From the NCBI RefSeq assembly GCF_000964085.1, contig NZ_JZRB01000018.1, positions 62,001 to 126,000 on the forward strand: DNA of 64,000 bases, in the 5' to 3' direction. This DNA comes from Luteibacter yeojuensis (lineage in GTDB: Bacteria; Pseudomonadota; Gammaproteobacteria; Xanthomonadales; Rhodanobacteraceae). The stretch's first letter is position 1. Each line of letters starts with the position of its first letter. The notes under the pieces were generated by a model. It made no database searches and was not told the origin of the DNA. It was given only the letters and a program-made list of their open reading frames with translations. Positions 1-9,068 of the stretch are shown piece by piece. The translations under genes were made by a program, and so were the position numbers.

Positions 1-313
1 CTGCCGAGCACGATGGCTTCTCATGCCCGTTGCGCTGACGTAGCGTCGAATGATCCGGGCCGGCACGATGGGCTGGCGCTCAAGGGATGCTGAGGCGCGC
101 GTAGGAAGTCGCTTTATCGGGTAGGCGATCGTCTGAGTGGGCGATGCGGAGACGGGCAGACTTAGTGGCGAGCTTGCGTAAGAGGGCTAGGCCGGCGAGG
201 ATGATGATCACGCGGCGAAGTGGGATACGCAGGACGGTGTGCATCTATGGCGCGGAGACGCTTAAAGCCACGGGGCCGCAGTGCGTCGAGGAGTATCGGT
301 CAGCAGAATATGC

Positions 314-550
314 ATGCAGAATTCCTCGAACGGGCCTCACGACACTTTTGAGTATCGCGCCACTGGGCAACGCGGTACGGGCGGCTGGGTGCTGGTGCTC
401 CGGGACGGAAGGGTGTATCGCGCTGGTCCGGAAGTTGCCCAGCCTAGCGGCAGCCTCTTACCTCGCTTCGACAGCGAGGATGAAATCACGTCCGCTGTGC
501 GGCTCGGCGTGGAAATTGCCCTTGACACAGACAAGTGGCAATGGCGATGA
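314..550 (+). CDS. Small hypothetical protein (78 aa)
   Basis: A short acidic protein with a plausible globular composition, containing GGWVLVLRDGRVYRAGPE and a C-terminal helix rich in Asp and Glu. The reading frame is open from 281, but the ATG at 314 is preferred because it follows a GGAG-like stretch and the upstream residues look non-coding. No family is recognised and no signal peptide or membrane segment is visible. Confidence 0.45.
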   Translation: MQNSSNGPHDTFEYRATGQRGTGGWVLVLRDGRVYRAGPEVAQPSGSLLPRFDSEDEITSAVRLGVEIALDTDKWQWR

Positions 551-796
551 GCTGTCAGCGTATCTATCGGCTACCTGCTGCTGGGTCGTTGCGCAAATAC
601 CGGCCGCACTGATTGCCGAAAGCGTTCGAGGTGGACCCAAAGGCAGCGTTGTGGACACCAGCGCATGCGTCGCTGCCGCTTATGCGTGATGCTATGCGCG
701 GTCTCAACGGGACCGTGGATTCCCCATGACGATCCAGCCCTTAGAATGAGTCTTAGGTCTGGGCACGACCCGGTGAACCTAGCTGGGGAGTTTCTG

Positions 797-928
797 ATGC
801 GCAGCCGTTGGACGCTTCGTGACCTGGCGGACGTGTTCGCGGCAGTCCTTATCACCACCTATGGGTTGCTCGAAATCGATGTGTTCGTAGCGCCAGATCA
901 AAAGCCGATGCGGCCGCCGTATCAGTAA
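797..928 (+). CDS. Very small hypothetical protein (43 aa)
   Basis: The start at 797 is chosen because a GGGGAG Shine-Dalgarno sequence lies six bases upstream. The peptide has an amphipathic N-terminus (RWTLRDLADVF), one short hydrophobic stretch (AAVLITTYGLLEI) and a proline-rich tail. Its last 7 bp overlap the end of the convergent gene on the other strand. Function unknown. Confidence 0.4.
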   Translation: MRSRWTLRDLADVFAAVLITTYGLLEIDVFVAPDQKPMRPPYQ

Positions 929-1227
929 GACGAGGCACTCCAAGGGTTCGCACACCGTTCACTGGCGCTGTGAAGCTCGTTATACAACGCATCTAATCCA
1001 TCGCGCATAGCCTCCTGCGCCCAGTCTCCTTCCTGCAACCACGCTAAGAAAGCACCGGCCGTCGCCCCCAATGCCAACAGATTCGAGGCCCAGGCGCTGT
1101 CCCTTATGTCGCTGACGATATCCATAGCGCGGACCCGGTCATGACGCCTGACCGCCTGTCCCAATGCAATGGTCTGCTCGGTCAGTCTCTGCCGGTGGAC
1201 CGATAACGCGAGTGATTTCGACGGCAC
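922..1227 (-). CDS. Hypothetical helical protein (101 aa)
   Basis: Starts with GTG preceded by GGAG eight bases upstream. The sequence is predicted mostly helical, with basic N-terminal residues (VHRQRLTEQ) and a more hydrophobic middle (ASNLLALGATAGAFLAWLQ). It could be a small cytosolic protein or carry one weak membrane segment. It is convergent with the small gene to its right-hand side and separated from otsA by about 140 bp. No family recognised. Confidence 0.5.
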   Translation of the reverse strand: MPSKSLALSVHRQRLTEQTIALGQAVRRHDRVRAMDIVSDIRDSAWASNLLALGATAGAFLAWLQEGDWAQEAMRDGLDALYNELHSASERCANPWSASSY

Positions 1228-1369
1228 GATCAGCGCTCCGTGGTACGGTCTTCGACCAGGGGTCGTGTCAATCGCCTATCAGCTAGGACGCGCGCAGATT
1301 GCACCCAGCCTCGTGAAGGCACTGGCATGGATGCGGTGGTGCTGGCCGCCGTTGTCGCCGAACCCACGG

Positions 1370-2761
1370 CTAGGCGACGACGGGGCGCATGGCCTCCTTA
1401 TGACGAAGCGCATCCAGAAAGGCCGTGCGCCAAGTCGTGATCGTGTTCGCCTCAAGGGCATGCATCATCGCGCGATGCCGCCGCTGCCGTTCCTTAAGTG
1501 GCATCGCCAATGCCTGGGCCAAGGCCCCAGAGACTTCATCGATGTCGGCAGGATTAACGAACAGGGCGGCGTCGAGCTCCTGCGCGGCGCCGGCGAAGCG
1601 GGACAGGACCAATACGCCCGGATCATCCCTATCCTGGCAGGCGACATACTCTTTCGCCACCAGATTCATGCCGTCACGCAAGGGGGTAACCAGCCCGACT
1701 TTGGCAGTACGGTAGTATCCGGCGAGCACGGTGTGGGCGAAGGACTTATTGACATAGCGGATGGGAACCCAGTCGGGCTCAGCATACTGCCCATTGATGT
1801 GGCCAGCGCTGCGTTCGAGCGTTCGCCGCAGCAGGCGGTATTCGGGCACGTCCGACCGCGAGGGCGGGGCGATCTGAAGAAGCGAGACATGGCCGCGCAA
1901 CGTCTTGTGGTCGCGCAGCAGGCGCGCGAAGCCATCGAAACGCTCGGGCAACCCTTTGGAGTAATCCAACCGATCCACGCCAATGATCAGCTGGCGATCA
2001 TCCAGAGAGGCTTTGAGTCTACCGACCGCACCACTATCCTGCGCTTTCTCGGCCAGAGCAATCACGTCGTCGGTGTCGATACTGATGGGGAAGACGCCTG
2101 CGCGAAAAACGCGCCCGCTGGCGGCTCGGATACGTCCGCCGGTTTGCATGGCCGCGCCCAATTCGTGCAGGAAATAGTCCTCCAGCGCTCGCAGGTCCCG
2201 GTGGGTGTGCACGCCGACCAGGTCGTACGCCGAAAGGGGTTCGAAGAGTTCCCGGTGGCGCGGTAGAGTGATCAGCAGTCCCGCGGCTGGCAACGGTGTA
2301 TGCAGGAAAAAACCGATTCGATTAGTGACGCCAAGCTCGCGTAGCATCCCAGCAAGGGGGATCAGGTGGTAATCGTGGACCCAGACGATGTCATCTTTTT
2401 GAATGAGCTTGGCCACCTGTTCGGCGAAGAGGCGATTGACGCGCAAGTAGCCTTCCAGGTGATCCCGCTGATAATCCACCAGGTCACCGCGGTAGTGAAA
2501 GAGGGGCCACAGGGCGCGATTGGCGAAGCCGCTGTAGTACGCCTCGTAGTCCGACTTGGACATATCGATCGTTGCGTAAGCGATGCGCCCCTTTGTCACT
2601 TCGTGAACTTCCGCGCCGGTCTCGCTGGCGAGATTGCCGCTCCAACCAAACCACAGGCCTCCAAGCTCCTTAAGCGCAGCATCCATGGCGGAGGCAAGTC
2701 CCCCGGTCTGTGTCTGATTGGGCAGGGCAACCCGATTGGATATGACGACGAGTCGGCTCAT
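1370..2761 (-). CDS. otsA: Alpha,alpha-trehalose-phosphate synthase (UDP-forming)
   Basis: Transfers glucose from UDP-glucose to glucose 6-phosphate, giving trehalose 6-phosphate, the first step of trehalose synthesis under osmotic and desiccation stress. The 463-residue length and motifs fit family GT20: SNRVALP at the N-terminus, LWFGWSGN near residue 36, VHDYHL near residue 130, GVDRLDYSKG near residue 260 and RDGMNLVAKEYVA near residue 360. The ATG start gives the canonical N-terminus. The gene follows a small unknown gene in the same direction with an 85 bp gap. No otsB phosphatase is present in the window, so dephosphorylation must be encoded elsewhere. Confidence 0.95.
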   Translation of the reverse strand: MSRLVVISNRVALPNQTQTGGLASAMDAALKELGGLWFGWSGNLASETGAEVHEVTKGRIAYATIDMSKSDYEAYYSGFANRALWPLFHYRGDLVDYQRDHLEGYLRVNRLFAEQVAKLIQKDDIVWVHDYHLIPLAGMLRELGVTNRIGFFLHTPLPAAGLLITLPRHRELFEPLSAYDLVGVHTHRDLRALEDYFLHELGAAMQTGGRIRAASGRVFRAGVFPISIDTDDVIALAEKAQDSGAVGRLKASLDDRQLIIGVDRLDYSKGLPERFDGFARLLRDHKTLRGHVSLLQIAPPSRSDVPEYRLLRRTLERSAGHINGQYAEPDWVPIRYVNKSFAHTVLAGYYRTAKVGLVTPLRDGMNLVAKEYVACQDRDDPGVLVLSRFAGAAQELDAALFVNPADIDEVSGALAQALAMPLKERQRRHRAMMHALEANTITTWRTAFLDALRHKEAMRPVVA

Positions 2762-2845
2762 AGGGTGGGCGGTCCTTCGTAGGTGGGCCGGGCCTCGGCG
2801 TGGCGGGAGTGTGAGAGGGGTGCTGGTTACCGGATGTGAAGCCGG

Positions 2846-3247
2846 TCACGACTTACGGATCTGCGCCCATCGATCCATTGGCTGCACTGAGGCCGAGACC
2901 AATCCGGCTAACCCTTGCATCGTGATAGGGCGGTCCAGGTGATGACTTTCGAGGCCTGAGGGTGCGCCTAATAGACGGCAGTCGCCGATGGTGAAAACGC
3001 GGCAACCGGGCTGCATGGCCTGAAGGCGATTGGCGGCAGCCGAGGGGACCATCCCACAGGCCGCGTCCACGACCGCCGAGCGAATTTGGCTGTATGCAAC
3101 GCATGCCCGGACGGCGTCAGCCCACGTCGACACGTCCAGCACAAGGGCATCCGCGGGCAGCGCTTGCTCCAGCGCGGAACGCCACGGGGAAGCCAGGGCC
3201 ACGGTGAGCACCGCAACAACAGACTGGTTTCTCACGAATTCGCTCAC
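2846..3247 (-). CDS. Hypothetical protein upstream of otsA (133 aa)
   Basis: GTG-start protein with alternating beta and alpha segments (VVAVLTVALAS, ADALVLDVSTW, SAVVDAACG, CRVFTIGDCRLL), reminiscent of a receiver-like or Rossmann-type fold but without a clear phospho-acceptor motif. It is co-directional with otsA, 85 bp upstream, and may be co-transcribed. Its function is not recognised; a role linked to stress signalling is only guilt by association. Confidence 0.55.
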   Translation of the reverse strand: MSEFVRNQSVVAVLTVALASPWRSALEQALPADALVLDVSTWADAVRACVAYSQIRSAVVDAACGMVPSAAANRLQAMQPGCRVFTIGDCRLLGAPSGLESHHLDRPITMQGLAGLVSASVQPMDRWAQIRKS

Positions 3248-3249
3248 AA

Positions 3250-3890
3250 GCTACCTTTCCCTTTCAACGGCGTGCCCTTGGTTCGGCTGCGCTTGTTGCG
3301 TGCCGGCGCACGGTCTACCCTCTACGCACCAGAACGCCCACCGGATGCACATCGCAAAGCTCGCCATGCGATGGGCAAAACTGGTCTTCGGCTAAACGTC
3401 ACGACCGGGCTGCTTGACCTCCTGGCGTCAGGCAGTCGCAAGGCTGCGCCCCCCCGAAGCGGGGGCGTACCGCTGCAAGCCCTCGGATGCGGCGGGTGCC
3501 GTTGTCGATGCGATCGGCCGAGATGTTGTCGGGGGCGCCGAGAACCTCTGAACGATTCTCAGCAGGGCTTCTAGGAACGTGCCGAGCCGGGGCCCGCGTT
3601 GCTTGCCGGGATAGCCACGGTGATCGGAGCGCCACCGGGCGTTCCGTGTGTCGCCGGTCCGCAGACGGTGCCTGGCATCGCCTCCTAAGACCGAGATCCG
3701 TGGACCCGGGAGAGTGATCTTTCCCCTACGCGTGATCGCCGTCAGGTATGGCACAACATTCCCCAAGTCGTGTGGTCGCCTGTGCCCGCGAACGTGGCAG
3801 ATCACGCATCGGTCGTCATCGCGGCGAATCTCCGGGCGCGTTACGTTTTTCACCGGATCGATGATGACCCGTCAGGCTGGGATAATCACG
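3250..3890. other. Gene-poor stretch
   Basis: No reading frame here has convincing protein composition. A short plus-strand frame ending with a TGA near 3550 (C-terminal text DAAGAVVDAIGRDVVGGAEN) looks protein-like but has no start and no recognisable relative. It may be a gene remnant. Confidence 0.4.
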
Positions 3891-3900
3891 TACGTGAAGA

Positions 3901-4152
3901 CTGTCGACCCAGCTTCTTTCCGTCTCGTCACAACCAGAGGCAGAACGTGGCCATTCACCACAGGACAAACCTAAGAACCCCCATCCGAATGGTCCGACAT
4001 CGACTGGCGACCCGACTTCGCCAGAGAAGCAGCCGCCGCCGGGCGGCCCCCAGTCGGCGCAGGAAGACACCCAGAAGGGTGATCGACCCATTGGCGACGC
4101 GCAGCCGCCTAATTCCGACCCGGGTGACAATGATCCGGACATTCAGGGCTGA
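3901..4152 (+). pseudogene. Start-less fragment of a proline-rich disordered protein
   Basis: An open frame of 83 codons between a TGA at 3895 and a TGA at 4150 reads as a low-complexity hydrophilic protein full of Pro, Asp, Gln and Gly (PKNPHPNGPTSTGDPTSPEK). The frame has no ATG, GTG or TTG, so it is either a remnant or starts at a rare codon. Its style resembles the disordered peptide gene at 44311. Confidence 0.3.
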
Positions 4153-4165
4153 CCCGGAGCGATGC

Positions 4166-4759
4166 ATGGCGAATGAGAAAAATGCGTCCGAAAAGCGCCC
4201 CGGCAAAGCCGACTCTCCGGAAAAGCCCCGCGATCCGACACGACGCAGGGAGACCGACTCCTCCGGTGACCCGGTTGACGGATCCGGCGAAGACAAACCA
4301 TACGCAGAGGGGTACGTAATTCAGTCTCGGCCGTTCCAGGCCATCCGGCGGGTGCCCCACGGTCCCCGCTGGAATTTTCTAACTGCCTCGTGGGGATCGG
4401 CCCAGTGCCGCGGCTTCGTACACCGCCGCGTCGTAGCACGGGCATGCCACGTCGATCCAGTCACCGCCCTAGGCGAGAGCAGCGCAGTTGTAAGCACCCT
4501 GGCCCGGGCTGGGGCATTCCCGGTAGGTGCTTCGCGCGGACGGTCTGCGGCTCGATCAGACTTTCGCTTGGGGCACCTGTATCGATCCCTCAGCGCGCGC
4601 CCATGCCAGGAAGCGTTTAGGGTAGGCCGCGGCGGCCTACTGACGGTTCGCGATGCGGTTCCACGCTTGCCGCTGCGGCCGAGGCCGCTTAGGGTAAGCC
4701 CGGCGCCGAATAACCCGCAGGTAGACGCCGGGCGCGGGGCGAGCCCGCAAATGGAATAA
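4166..4759 (+). CDS. Possible disordered hydrophilic protein
   Basis: The first 50 codons (MANEKNASEKRPGKADSPEK and onward) read like a genuine lysine-, proline- and aspartate-rich disordered protein, and the start lies 13 bp after the preceding remnant. The last 130 codons are rich in Arg, Cys and Trp in the way out-of-frame sequence is, so the true product may end near 4330 after a frameshift. No family recognised. Confidence 0.3.
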   Translation: MANEKNASEKRPGKADSPEKPRDPTRRRETDSSGDPVDGSGEDKPYAEGYVIQSRPFQAIRRVPHGPRWNFLTASWGSAQCRGFVHRRVVARACHVDPVTALGESSAVVSTLARAGAFPVGASRGRSAARSDFRLGHLYRSLSARPCQEAFRVGRGGLLTVRDAVPRLPLRPRPLRVSPAPNNPQVDAGRGASPQME

Positions 4760-4807
4760 CCTGTACATCTGGTCATTCTCTAACTTCGTCCTTCACTGTT
4801 CTCGACG

Positions 4808-5125
4808 TTATGTTGCCGCCGAAAAGGTTGCGGATCCGGCGAGAGCTGAAGGGGCGCGGGCGAGCAGTCGTAGCGATTTCGCGAGGCCGAGAATAGCGGC
4901 ACCGTATCCGGGCAAGGGATCACCAGATTCGCCTAGGGTAGCCTCGACAACTTTGGCCGCGTGCAAGAGGGCCATCATCCCTAGCGATTCCGCTCCCACG
5001 ATGACCAAGTGCGTGCGGAAGCGCGCCTCGTCGAAGTCTTCGGCGAGCGCAGCGTCGCCGATAGCTACCGCGTTCGCGTATATGGCCTCGAACCACTTGA
5101 CTAGGTGGGGGTCAACAGTATGCAT
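4808..5125 (-). CDS. Hypothetical helical protein (105 aa)
   Basis: A helical protein with segments VKWFEAIYANAVAIGDAALAE and GMMALLHAAKVVEATLGES. The ATG at 5125 is taken as start; a GTG at 5149 in the same frame would add eight residues. No signal peptide. Composition is similar to the 101 aa protein at 922-1227, but I do not see enough shared residues to call them homologous. Function unknown. Confidence 0.5.
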   Translation of the reverse strand: MHTVDPHLVKWFEAIYANAVAIGDAALAEDFDEARFRTHLVIVGAESLGMMALLHAAKVVEATLGESGDPLPGYGAAILGLAKSLRLLARAPSALAGSATFSAAT

Positions 5126-5180
5126 GCGCGGAGCATACGCCCTTTTCACGTCTGAACGATGTTCTTACCCCAGGCAACTG

Positions 5181-5214
5181 GAGGCCGTCGAGCGTTTCAA
5201 GGCGCGACGGCCTC
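5181..5214 (-). terminator. Possible hairpin terminator of the DUF2383 gene
   Basis: A perfect 10 bp inverted repeat (GAGGCCGTCG / CGACGGCCTC) with a 14 nt loop lies immediately after the stop of the minus-strand DUF2383 gene. There is no run of T after it, so termination would be weak or need Rho. Confidence 0.4.
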
Positions 5215-5220
5215 GCGGGC

Positions 5221-5682
5221 TTACTTCGAGTTGTGAAGCGCGTGCTTGAGGTCACGCATCTGGTCGTGCCCGCTCTTTACCGACACGAAAGCCTCGTTGA
5301 CGACAGCGCGGGTCGCAGCGCTGAGATCGCCGTCCTTGAGGGCGTCCTCGTACTTGGCCTTAATGTGGTCCTCGCCGCGCTCGACCTCGTCGACGATGGC
5401 GGTGTCATCCTTGGAGCTCATCTTGGCGCGCAGGTCGACAAACATCCGGTGGGCCTTTGCCAGCACGGTGCCGTCGTCCTCCGGCTCGCCGCCCAAGAGC
5501 CGAACCTGCTGCTGCAGGTTGCCAGCGACGAAGCGGCGCTCAGAGGCGCGTTGCGCAAATACTGCGGCGTAGCGGGTGTTGTCCGCATCCTTTGCTGCCT
5601 CGGCGTAACCGTCGGCGCTGTCGATGGTGGTCTCGATCAGGCCATTCAGGCACTTGATGTCGTGGTCGTTAGACGATGCCAT
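5221..5682 (-). CDS. PA2169-type four-helix-bundle protein (DUF2383)
   Basis: A 153-residue cytosolic protein matching the DUF2383/PA2169 family: an N-terminal NDHDIKCLNGLIETTIDSAD segment, YAAVFAQRASERR, and a C-terminal GHDQMRDLKH helix. Family members form a ferritin-like four-helix bundle and are often induced in stationary phase or stress; biochemical function is unknown. Start 5682 has GGGAGAG upstream. A longer frame to 5832 lacks protein-like composition. It lies among other stress genes and is transcribed away from the DUF3606 gene. Confidence 0.85.
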   Translation of the reverse strand: MASSNDHDIKCLNGLIETTIDSADGYAEAAKDADNTRYAAVFAQRASERRFVAGNLQQQVRLLGGEPEDDGTVLAKAHRMFVDLRAKMSSKDDTAIVDEVERGEDHIKAKYEDALKDGDLSAATRAVVNEAFVSVKSGHDQMRDLKHALHNSK

Positions 5683-5888
5683 TGCGCTCTCCCGCGTGTT
5701 GAAAGGAGGCCCATATTGATGTTTGTGAATACGAAGAACTCGTGAAGCCTCAACCCCATCGCACAGCCAAGGCCGTCGGGCAAAGGGGGTCTCGCCTTCA
5801 CAGATGTCACCATCGGGGTAGAGCCAGGGCACACTTTTCTTCTACGGCCGAACAATTTAGATGGCCAAAAGATCACGTTTGCACTTCG

Positions 5889-6077
5889 ATGGCCGAAAAG
5901 AAACTCCCCGATGCTGACTCTTGGCTCGACAGGAAAACCCGTATCGATCCGAGCGACCCTGCCGATGTAGCGCTCTGGGGCCTTGTATTGGGGGTTTCCG
6001 CCGACGTGGTGCTTGAGGCGACACAGGCCGTGGGCACCGATCCCGAAGCGGTGCGGAAACACCTCTTGCGGCGCTAG
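5889..6077 (+). CDS. DUF3606 protein
   Basis: A 62-residue protein with the DUF3606 pattern: an RIDPSDPADVALWGLVLGV segment followed by AVGTDPEAVRKHL. The family is short, common in stress clusters and of unknown function. The ATG at 5889 gives the expected length. A second, diverged copy is at 19048-19230. Confidence 0.8.
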   Translation: MAEKKLPDADSWLDRKTRIDPSDPADVALWGLVLGVSADVVLEATQAVGTDPEAVRKHLLRR

Positions 6078-6201
6078 TTAGCCTCGCGATCCGCAGGCGA
6101 CGCATTGGAGCACTCGCGGGCGGAGCAGGTTTTAAGCACAGCTTGGCCACTCCCAGGGCACGCCGGCGACCACACACACAAGCTTTGTCGCCGGCTCTTT
6201 T

Positions 6202-6561
6202 TTACTCGTACGCGGCCGACACCCATGTGATGGGCATGTGCTTCTTCTCACACCCCGCCTGGCATATGAAGAAGCTGCGTTGCTGTGCAAGGCGGAGGAC
6301 CGTTCCGTCTTCGAGCGTAAGTCGGATGTCCCCGTCAGCGGGATGGCCGCCGCGCTTTGAGCGAGAGTCGGCAACGGCGATGATCTTTTCCTTCAGGTCG
6401 CCATGACCCCAGGTCCAGGTCGCCGACCCGCTGTCGCCTTCAACGCGGATGTCCGCAGCCGCAGCCGGCGGCTGGCTGGTTATATGTATCTCAGGGCCTC
6501 GCGAACAGGCCGATGCCAGCCATACGAACGCGCCGGCGCCCAGTACAACCCACACTTTCAT
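6202..6561 (-). CDS. Putative small lipoprotein
   Basis: Starts MKVWVVLGAGAFVWLASACS, a lipoprotein signal peptide with lipobox LASAC, so cleavage before Cys 19 and lipidation are expected. The mature part of about 100 residues is beta-rich and has a Cys pair (FFICQAGCEKK) near the C-terminus. Function unknown. It is a stand-alone gene. Confidence 0.65.
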   Translation of the reverse strand: MKVWVVLGAGAFVWLASACSRGPEIHITSQPPAAAADIRVEGDSGSATWTWGHGDLKEKIIAVADSRSKRGGHPADGDIRLTLEDGTVLRLAQQRSFFICQAGCEKKHMPITWVSAAYE

Positions 6562-6706
6562 CGATCACCCTCCGGACATCTCACCCGGCTATCGGCCAGC
6601 CGGGGCCGGACTTGAGCCGGGTCGCTGGAGGCGTGCTGGAAGGGCACGCTGAGGCGCCCGTTTCGATCAGGGCCACCCCTTAGCATGTAAAGTATCCGCG
6701 TACGGA

Positions 6707-6991
6707 ATGGAGCAGGGATTAGTTATGCATGGTGAGCGCTCGAGAGTGGCCGCGCGGCCCGACCTGAGCTTTGCGTTCTACGTCGCGCGCGAGCGGACCA
6801 TGCCCACGGTCTACGACTCATTACTGGAATACCTGCGGCGCGACCCGAGCCCCCCGAACGTCGAAACCTGGGCACAGTTCGAGAGATATCTAAAGTCCAA
6901 GGGTAGGGAGGACCTCGAGGTGGGGCTGCGGCTATGGCGCTGCTATCAGCAGTGGTTCCGCGACCGGAGCATGGGCTGCGTGCGTCGGTGA
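6707..6991 (+). CDS. Hypothetical protein (94 aa)
   Basis: A basic protein with a helical core (TVYDSLLEYLRRDPSPPNVE, then TWAQFERYLKSKGREDLEVG and a Trp-rich helix). Starts are possible at 6707 and at 6725, the latter with AGGGA upstream. No family recognised. Confidence 0.45.
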   Translation: MEQGLVMHGERSRVAARPDLSFAFYVARERTMPTVYDSLLEYLRRDPSPPNVETWAQFERYLKSKGREDLEVGLRLWRCYQQWFRDRSMGCVRR

Positions 6992-7058
6992 CGCGAATCA
7001 CGGACAACGGCCGAGGTCTCTGCCGAAAATGTGTGCTGCCGCTTCCTCAGGCTAGGCC

Positions 7059-7328
7059 ATGTCTCCGTCAGCCCCGTTTCACCCGGATAGCGCCTTGCTC
7101 TCCCGCCGTCGAGCGCGGCTGCGCTACCTGGTGCTGCAGTGCCAGCGGGACGGCATCGAGTCGTGGGAGACGCTGGGCGCGATCCTGGCCGGGATCTCCG
7201 GGACACAGCTGAAGGCGTTTCTTCGAGGCGCCCCCATTGACGATGGCGTTGCGCGAGAAATCGAGTGGACGACTAACCGGCCATCGGGCTGGTTGGACGC
7301 GCCGACTGACGATGTCCTCGATGACTAG
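7059..7328 (+). CDS. Small putative DNA-binding protein, REIEW/GWLD family copy 1
   Basis: An 89-residue basic protein: helical N-terminal half (RRRARLRYLVLQCQRDGIES), a helix-turn-helix-like middle (LGAILAGISGTQLKAFLRG) and a C-terminal motif DDGVAREIEWTTNRPSGWLD. The layout resembles the N-terminal HTH of phage-type repressors, where AR(E/Q)IE and GWLD follow the recognition helix. Two relatives lie at 9963-10217 and 14063-14317. DNA binding is inferred from this resemblance. Confidence 0.6.
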   Translation: MSPSAPFHPDSALLSRRRARLRYLVLQCQRDGIESWETLGAILAGISGTQLKAFLRGAPIDDGVAREIEWTTNRPSGWLDAPTDDVLDD

Positions 7329-7404
7329 CGCGAGCTCGAAGCCTTCGCGGCCTTGACTTGCATTTGACAAACTTACGTCGCGCCTTGTTACGGACCAATG
7401 GCGA

Positions 7405-8496
7405 TCAGTTGCTCGGTTTGCCGGCCGTGCCGAAGATCGCCTCGTCTCCCATGGGGGCCAAATGGAGCGCAGCACGGCGGTCGTTGACGTGATTCGGGTC
7501 GGCAATTGGACAGTACCAGTGGCTCTTTGGATTCCTTGAGCCTTGGGTGCCGAATTGCTGGGGTCGATGGTCTAACACGCAATCGACCCGGTCAGAAAGC
7601 AGGGCGTAGTCGATCCTGGGAAGATCGCCGCGGGCGGCCATCCATTTCGCCTGGCCGAGTGCGGCGCGCATGAGGCCCGGGTCGTTGATCGCATGCTGGA
7701 TGACGAGGTAGGCGCTGTGCGTGGCTGCGCGCCCGACGAGCGCGGGGCTGGGGATGCCGTGGGCCCGGAACATCGCCCGGATCCGGGGCTCGGTGTAGGC
7801 GTCGGTTTCTTCCATTCGCTTGATGAGGGCTTTGTCCTCGTCGTCCGTCGGGTGATCCGGCCAGACGCGCACCGCCTGGTCCATCGCGCCCAGGCGCAGT
7901 GTCTCGGCGCGTACCTCCGGCAGTGCAGATGGATGGGCGGGGCGCATGGCGAGCGGCAGCGGCGCGTCGTTGGGAACTGCGGGCAGACCCCCCGGTACGC
8001 CCAGCATGTCACGGGCTTCGGTGTAATTACGCTCCGCGGCGGCGGCCGGGTAATCCGTGGCTGCAGCGGTCAGAGTTCCATACAACTGAGGGTGGCCTTC
8101 GCTACGCGCCACCCGGTCCTCGAGGTTCGCCAAGCCTAGCGGATCCACATCGATGCCAATCCGGCTCCATAGGCCGGGAAAGTCGTCAAGGTATGTCTGC
8201 TGCGCCTCCGGGTCAGCCCTGGCGCGGTAGATGAGCCGTCCGATCCGTTCAATTGTAGCAGCCGACAGGACCGGCTGCTCAAGAAGGTGCGAACTGCCAA
8301 GCAAGTCGAAGAGAGCCCGGGTGTCTGCAGCGGAGAGCGAGGCCTTCCCCGTACGATCCATGGCGGCTATGCGCTGGAGCACATTGGATTCGGCTGGCTG
8401 TTGAGCACCAAAGGCGATTACGGACGCTGAGAGAAAAGACGAGAGGCCAGCAGCCAAGGCGCTGACCGCCTTGCGAGCAACGCATGCGATCGTCAC
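7405..8496 (-). CDS. Secreted protein, probably DUF6624 family
   Basis: 363 residues starting with a GTG that follows GGAGG by about eight bases. The N-terminus is a signal peptide (ARKAVSALAAGLSSFLSASV, predicted cleavage after AFGA). The C-terminal third has the run GIPSPALVGRAATHSAYLV, QHA, GDLPRIDYALLSDRV and QQFGTQ, which fits DUF6624, a family of unknown function with a conserved Q-[FY]-GTQ near the end. Cys pairs in the C-terminal part suit an exported protein. Stand-alone gene. Confidence 0.6.
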   Translation of the reverse strand: MTIACVARKAVSALAAGLSSFLSASVIAFGAQQPAESNVLQRIAAMDRTGKASLSAADTRALFDLLGSSHLLEQPVLSAATIERIGRLIYRARADPEAQQTYLDDFPGLWSRIGIDVDPLGLANLEDRVARSEGHPQLYGTLTAAATDYPAAAAERNYTEARDMLGVPGGLPAVPNDAPLPLAMRPAHPSALPEVRAETLRLGAMDQAVRVWPDHPTDDEDKALIKRMEETDAYTEPRIRAMFRAHGIPSPALVGRAATHSAYLVIQHAINDPGLMRAALGQAKWMAARGDLPRIDYALLSDRVDCVLDHRPQQFGTQGSRNPKSHWYCPIADPNHVNDRRAALHLAPMGDEAIFGTAGKPSN

Positions 8497-8717
8497 GCTA
8501 CACCCTCCATGGCTTGGACTAGGAGACCCGTTGATACATTCAGCCGATGCAAGCCGTCAAGCATGAGTTACACAGCGGGGCCTCAACTGTTCGCAGCCCT
8601 GGAGGTCCGCCTGTCCAGAATCGGTTAGCCTGGCGGGACGCGCAGACGCGCAGACGCGGAGAATCGCCTCAGATTCTTGTCCCGACCTTTTATTCGCGGG
8701 CGTGCAGACTCCTGCAT

Positions 8718-8737
8718 GGCAGGGCAGGGCAGGGCAG
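8718..8737. repeat. GGCAG short tandem repeat (4 copies)
   Basis: Four perfect GGCAG units in the intergenic space between two minus-strand genes. A five-base unit can slip during replication, but here it lies outside any coding frame, so no phase-variable gene is evident. Confidence 0.7.
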
Positions 8738-8750
8738 GCGACCGCTGCTC

Positions 8751-9068
8751 TTAACTGCGAACGATCCCCAGTAGATCGTTTGCTTCGTCTTCCGTCATGG
8801 CGTCAGCTTCAACGAAGAAAGATACCTCTTCGTCGGTCACTACATCTTTGAGGGTGGTGGGACCCGCTTGCCGGAAGCCACCCTCCACCATGCCGCCGAG
8901 GGTCAGAAATCCTGCATACACCGACCCGACGGTAAAGCCTCCCGATCGCTCGATCAGCGCCATGCGCAGCTCGTCGTGGAACCAGATTACCTTGCCTAGC
9001 ACGTCATTACCCGTCCCGGCGCCGTTGGGGAAGTTGGCGCTTACCCTTTGTCGGCTGCAAACTGCCAA
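8751..9068 (-). CDS. Hypothetical protein (up to 105 aa)
   Basis: An acidic protein with beta-rich middle (GKVIWFHDELRMALIERSGG) and an acidic helical end (FFVEADAMTEDEANDLLGI). The frame opens with TTG at 9068; the true start may be internal, since the first 25 residues look less protein-like. No family recognised. Confidence 0.4.
   Translation of the reverse strand: MAVCSRQRVSANFPNGAGTGNDVLGKVIWFHDELRMALIERSGGFTVGSVYAGFLTLGGMVEGGFRQAGPTTLKDVVTDEEVSFFVEADAMTEDEANDLLGIVRS

Noticed and set aside
1169-2266. 365-codon open frame on the plus strand
   Set aside because: It lies entirely antisense to otsA, has no family match and shows the usual mirrored composition of a GC-rich gene.
5233-5745. 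170-codon plus-strand frame
   Set aside because: Antisense to the DUF2383 gene, which has clear family features.
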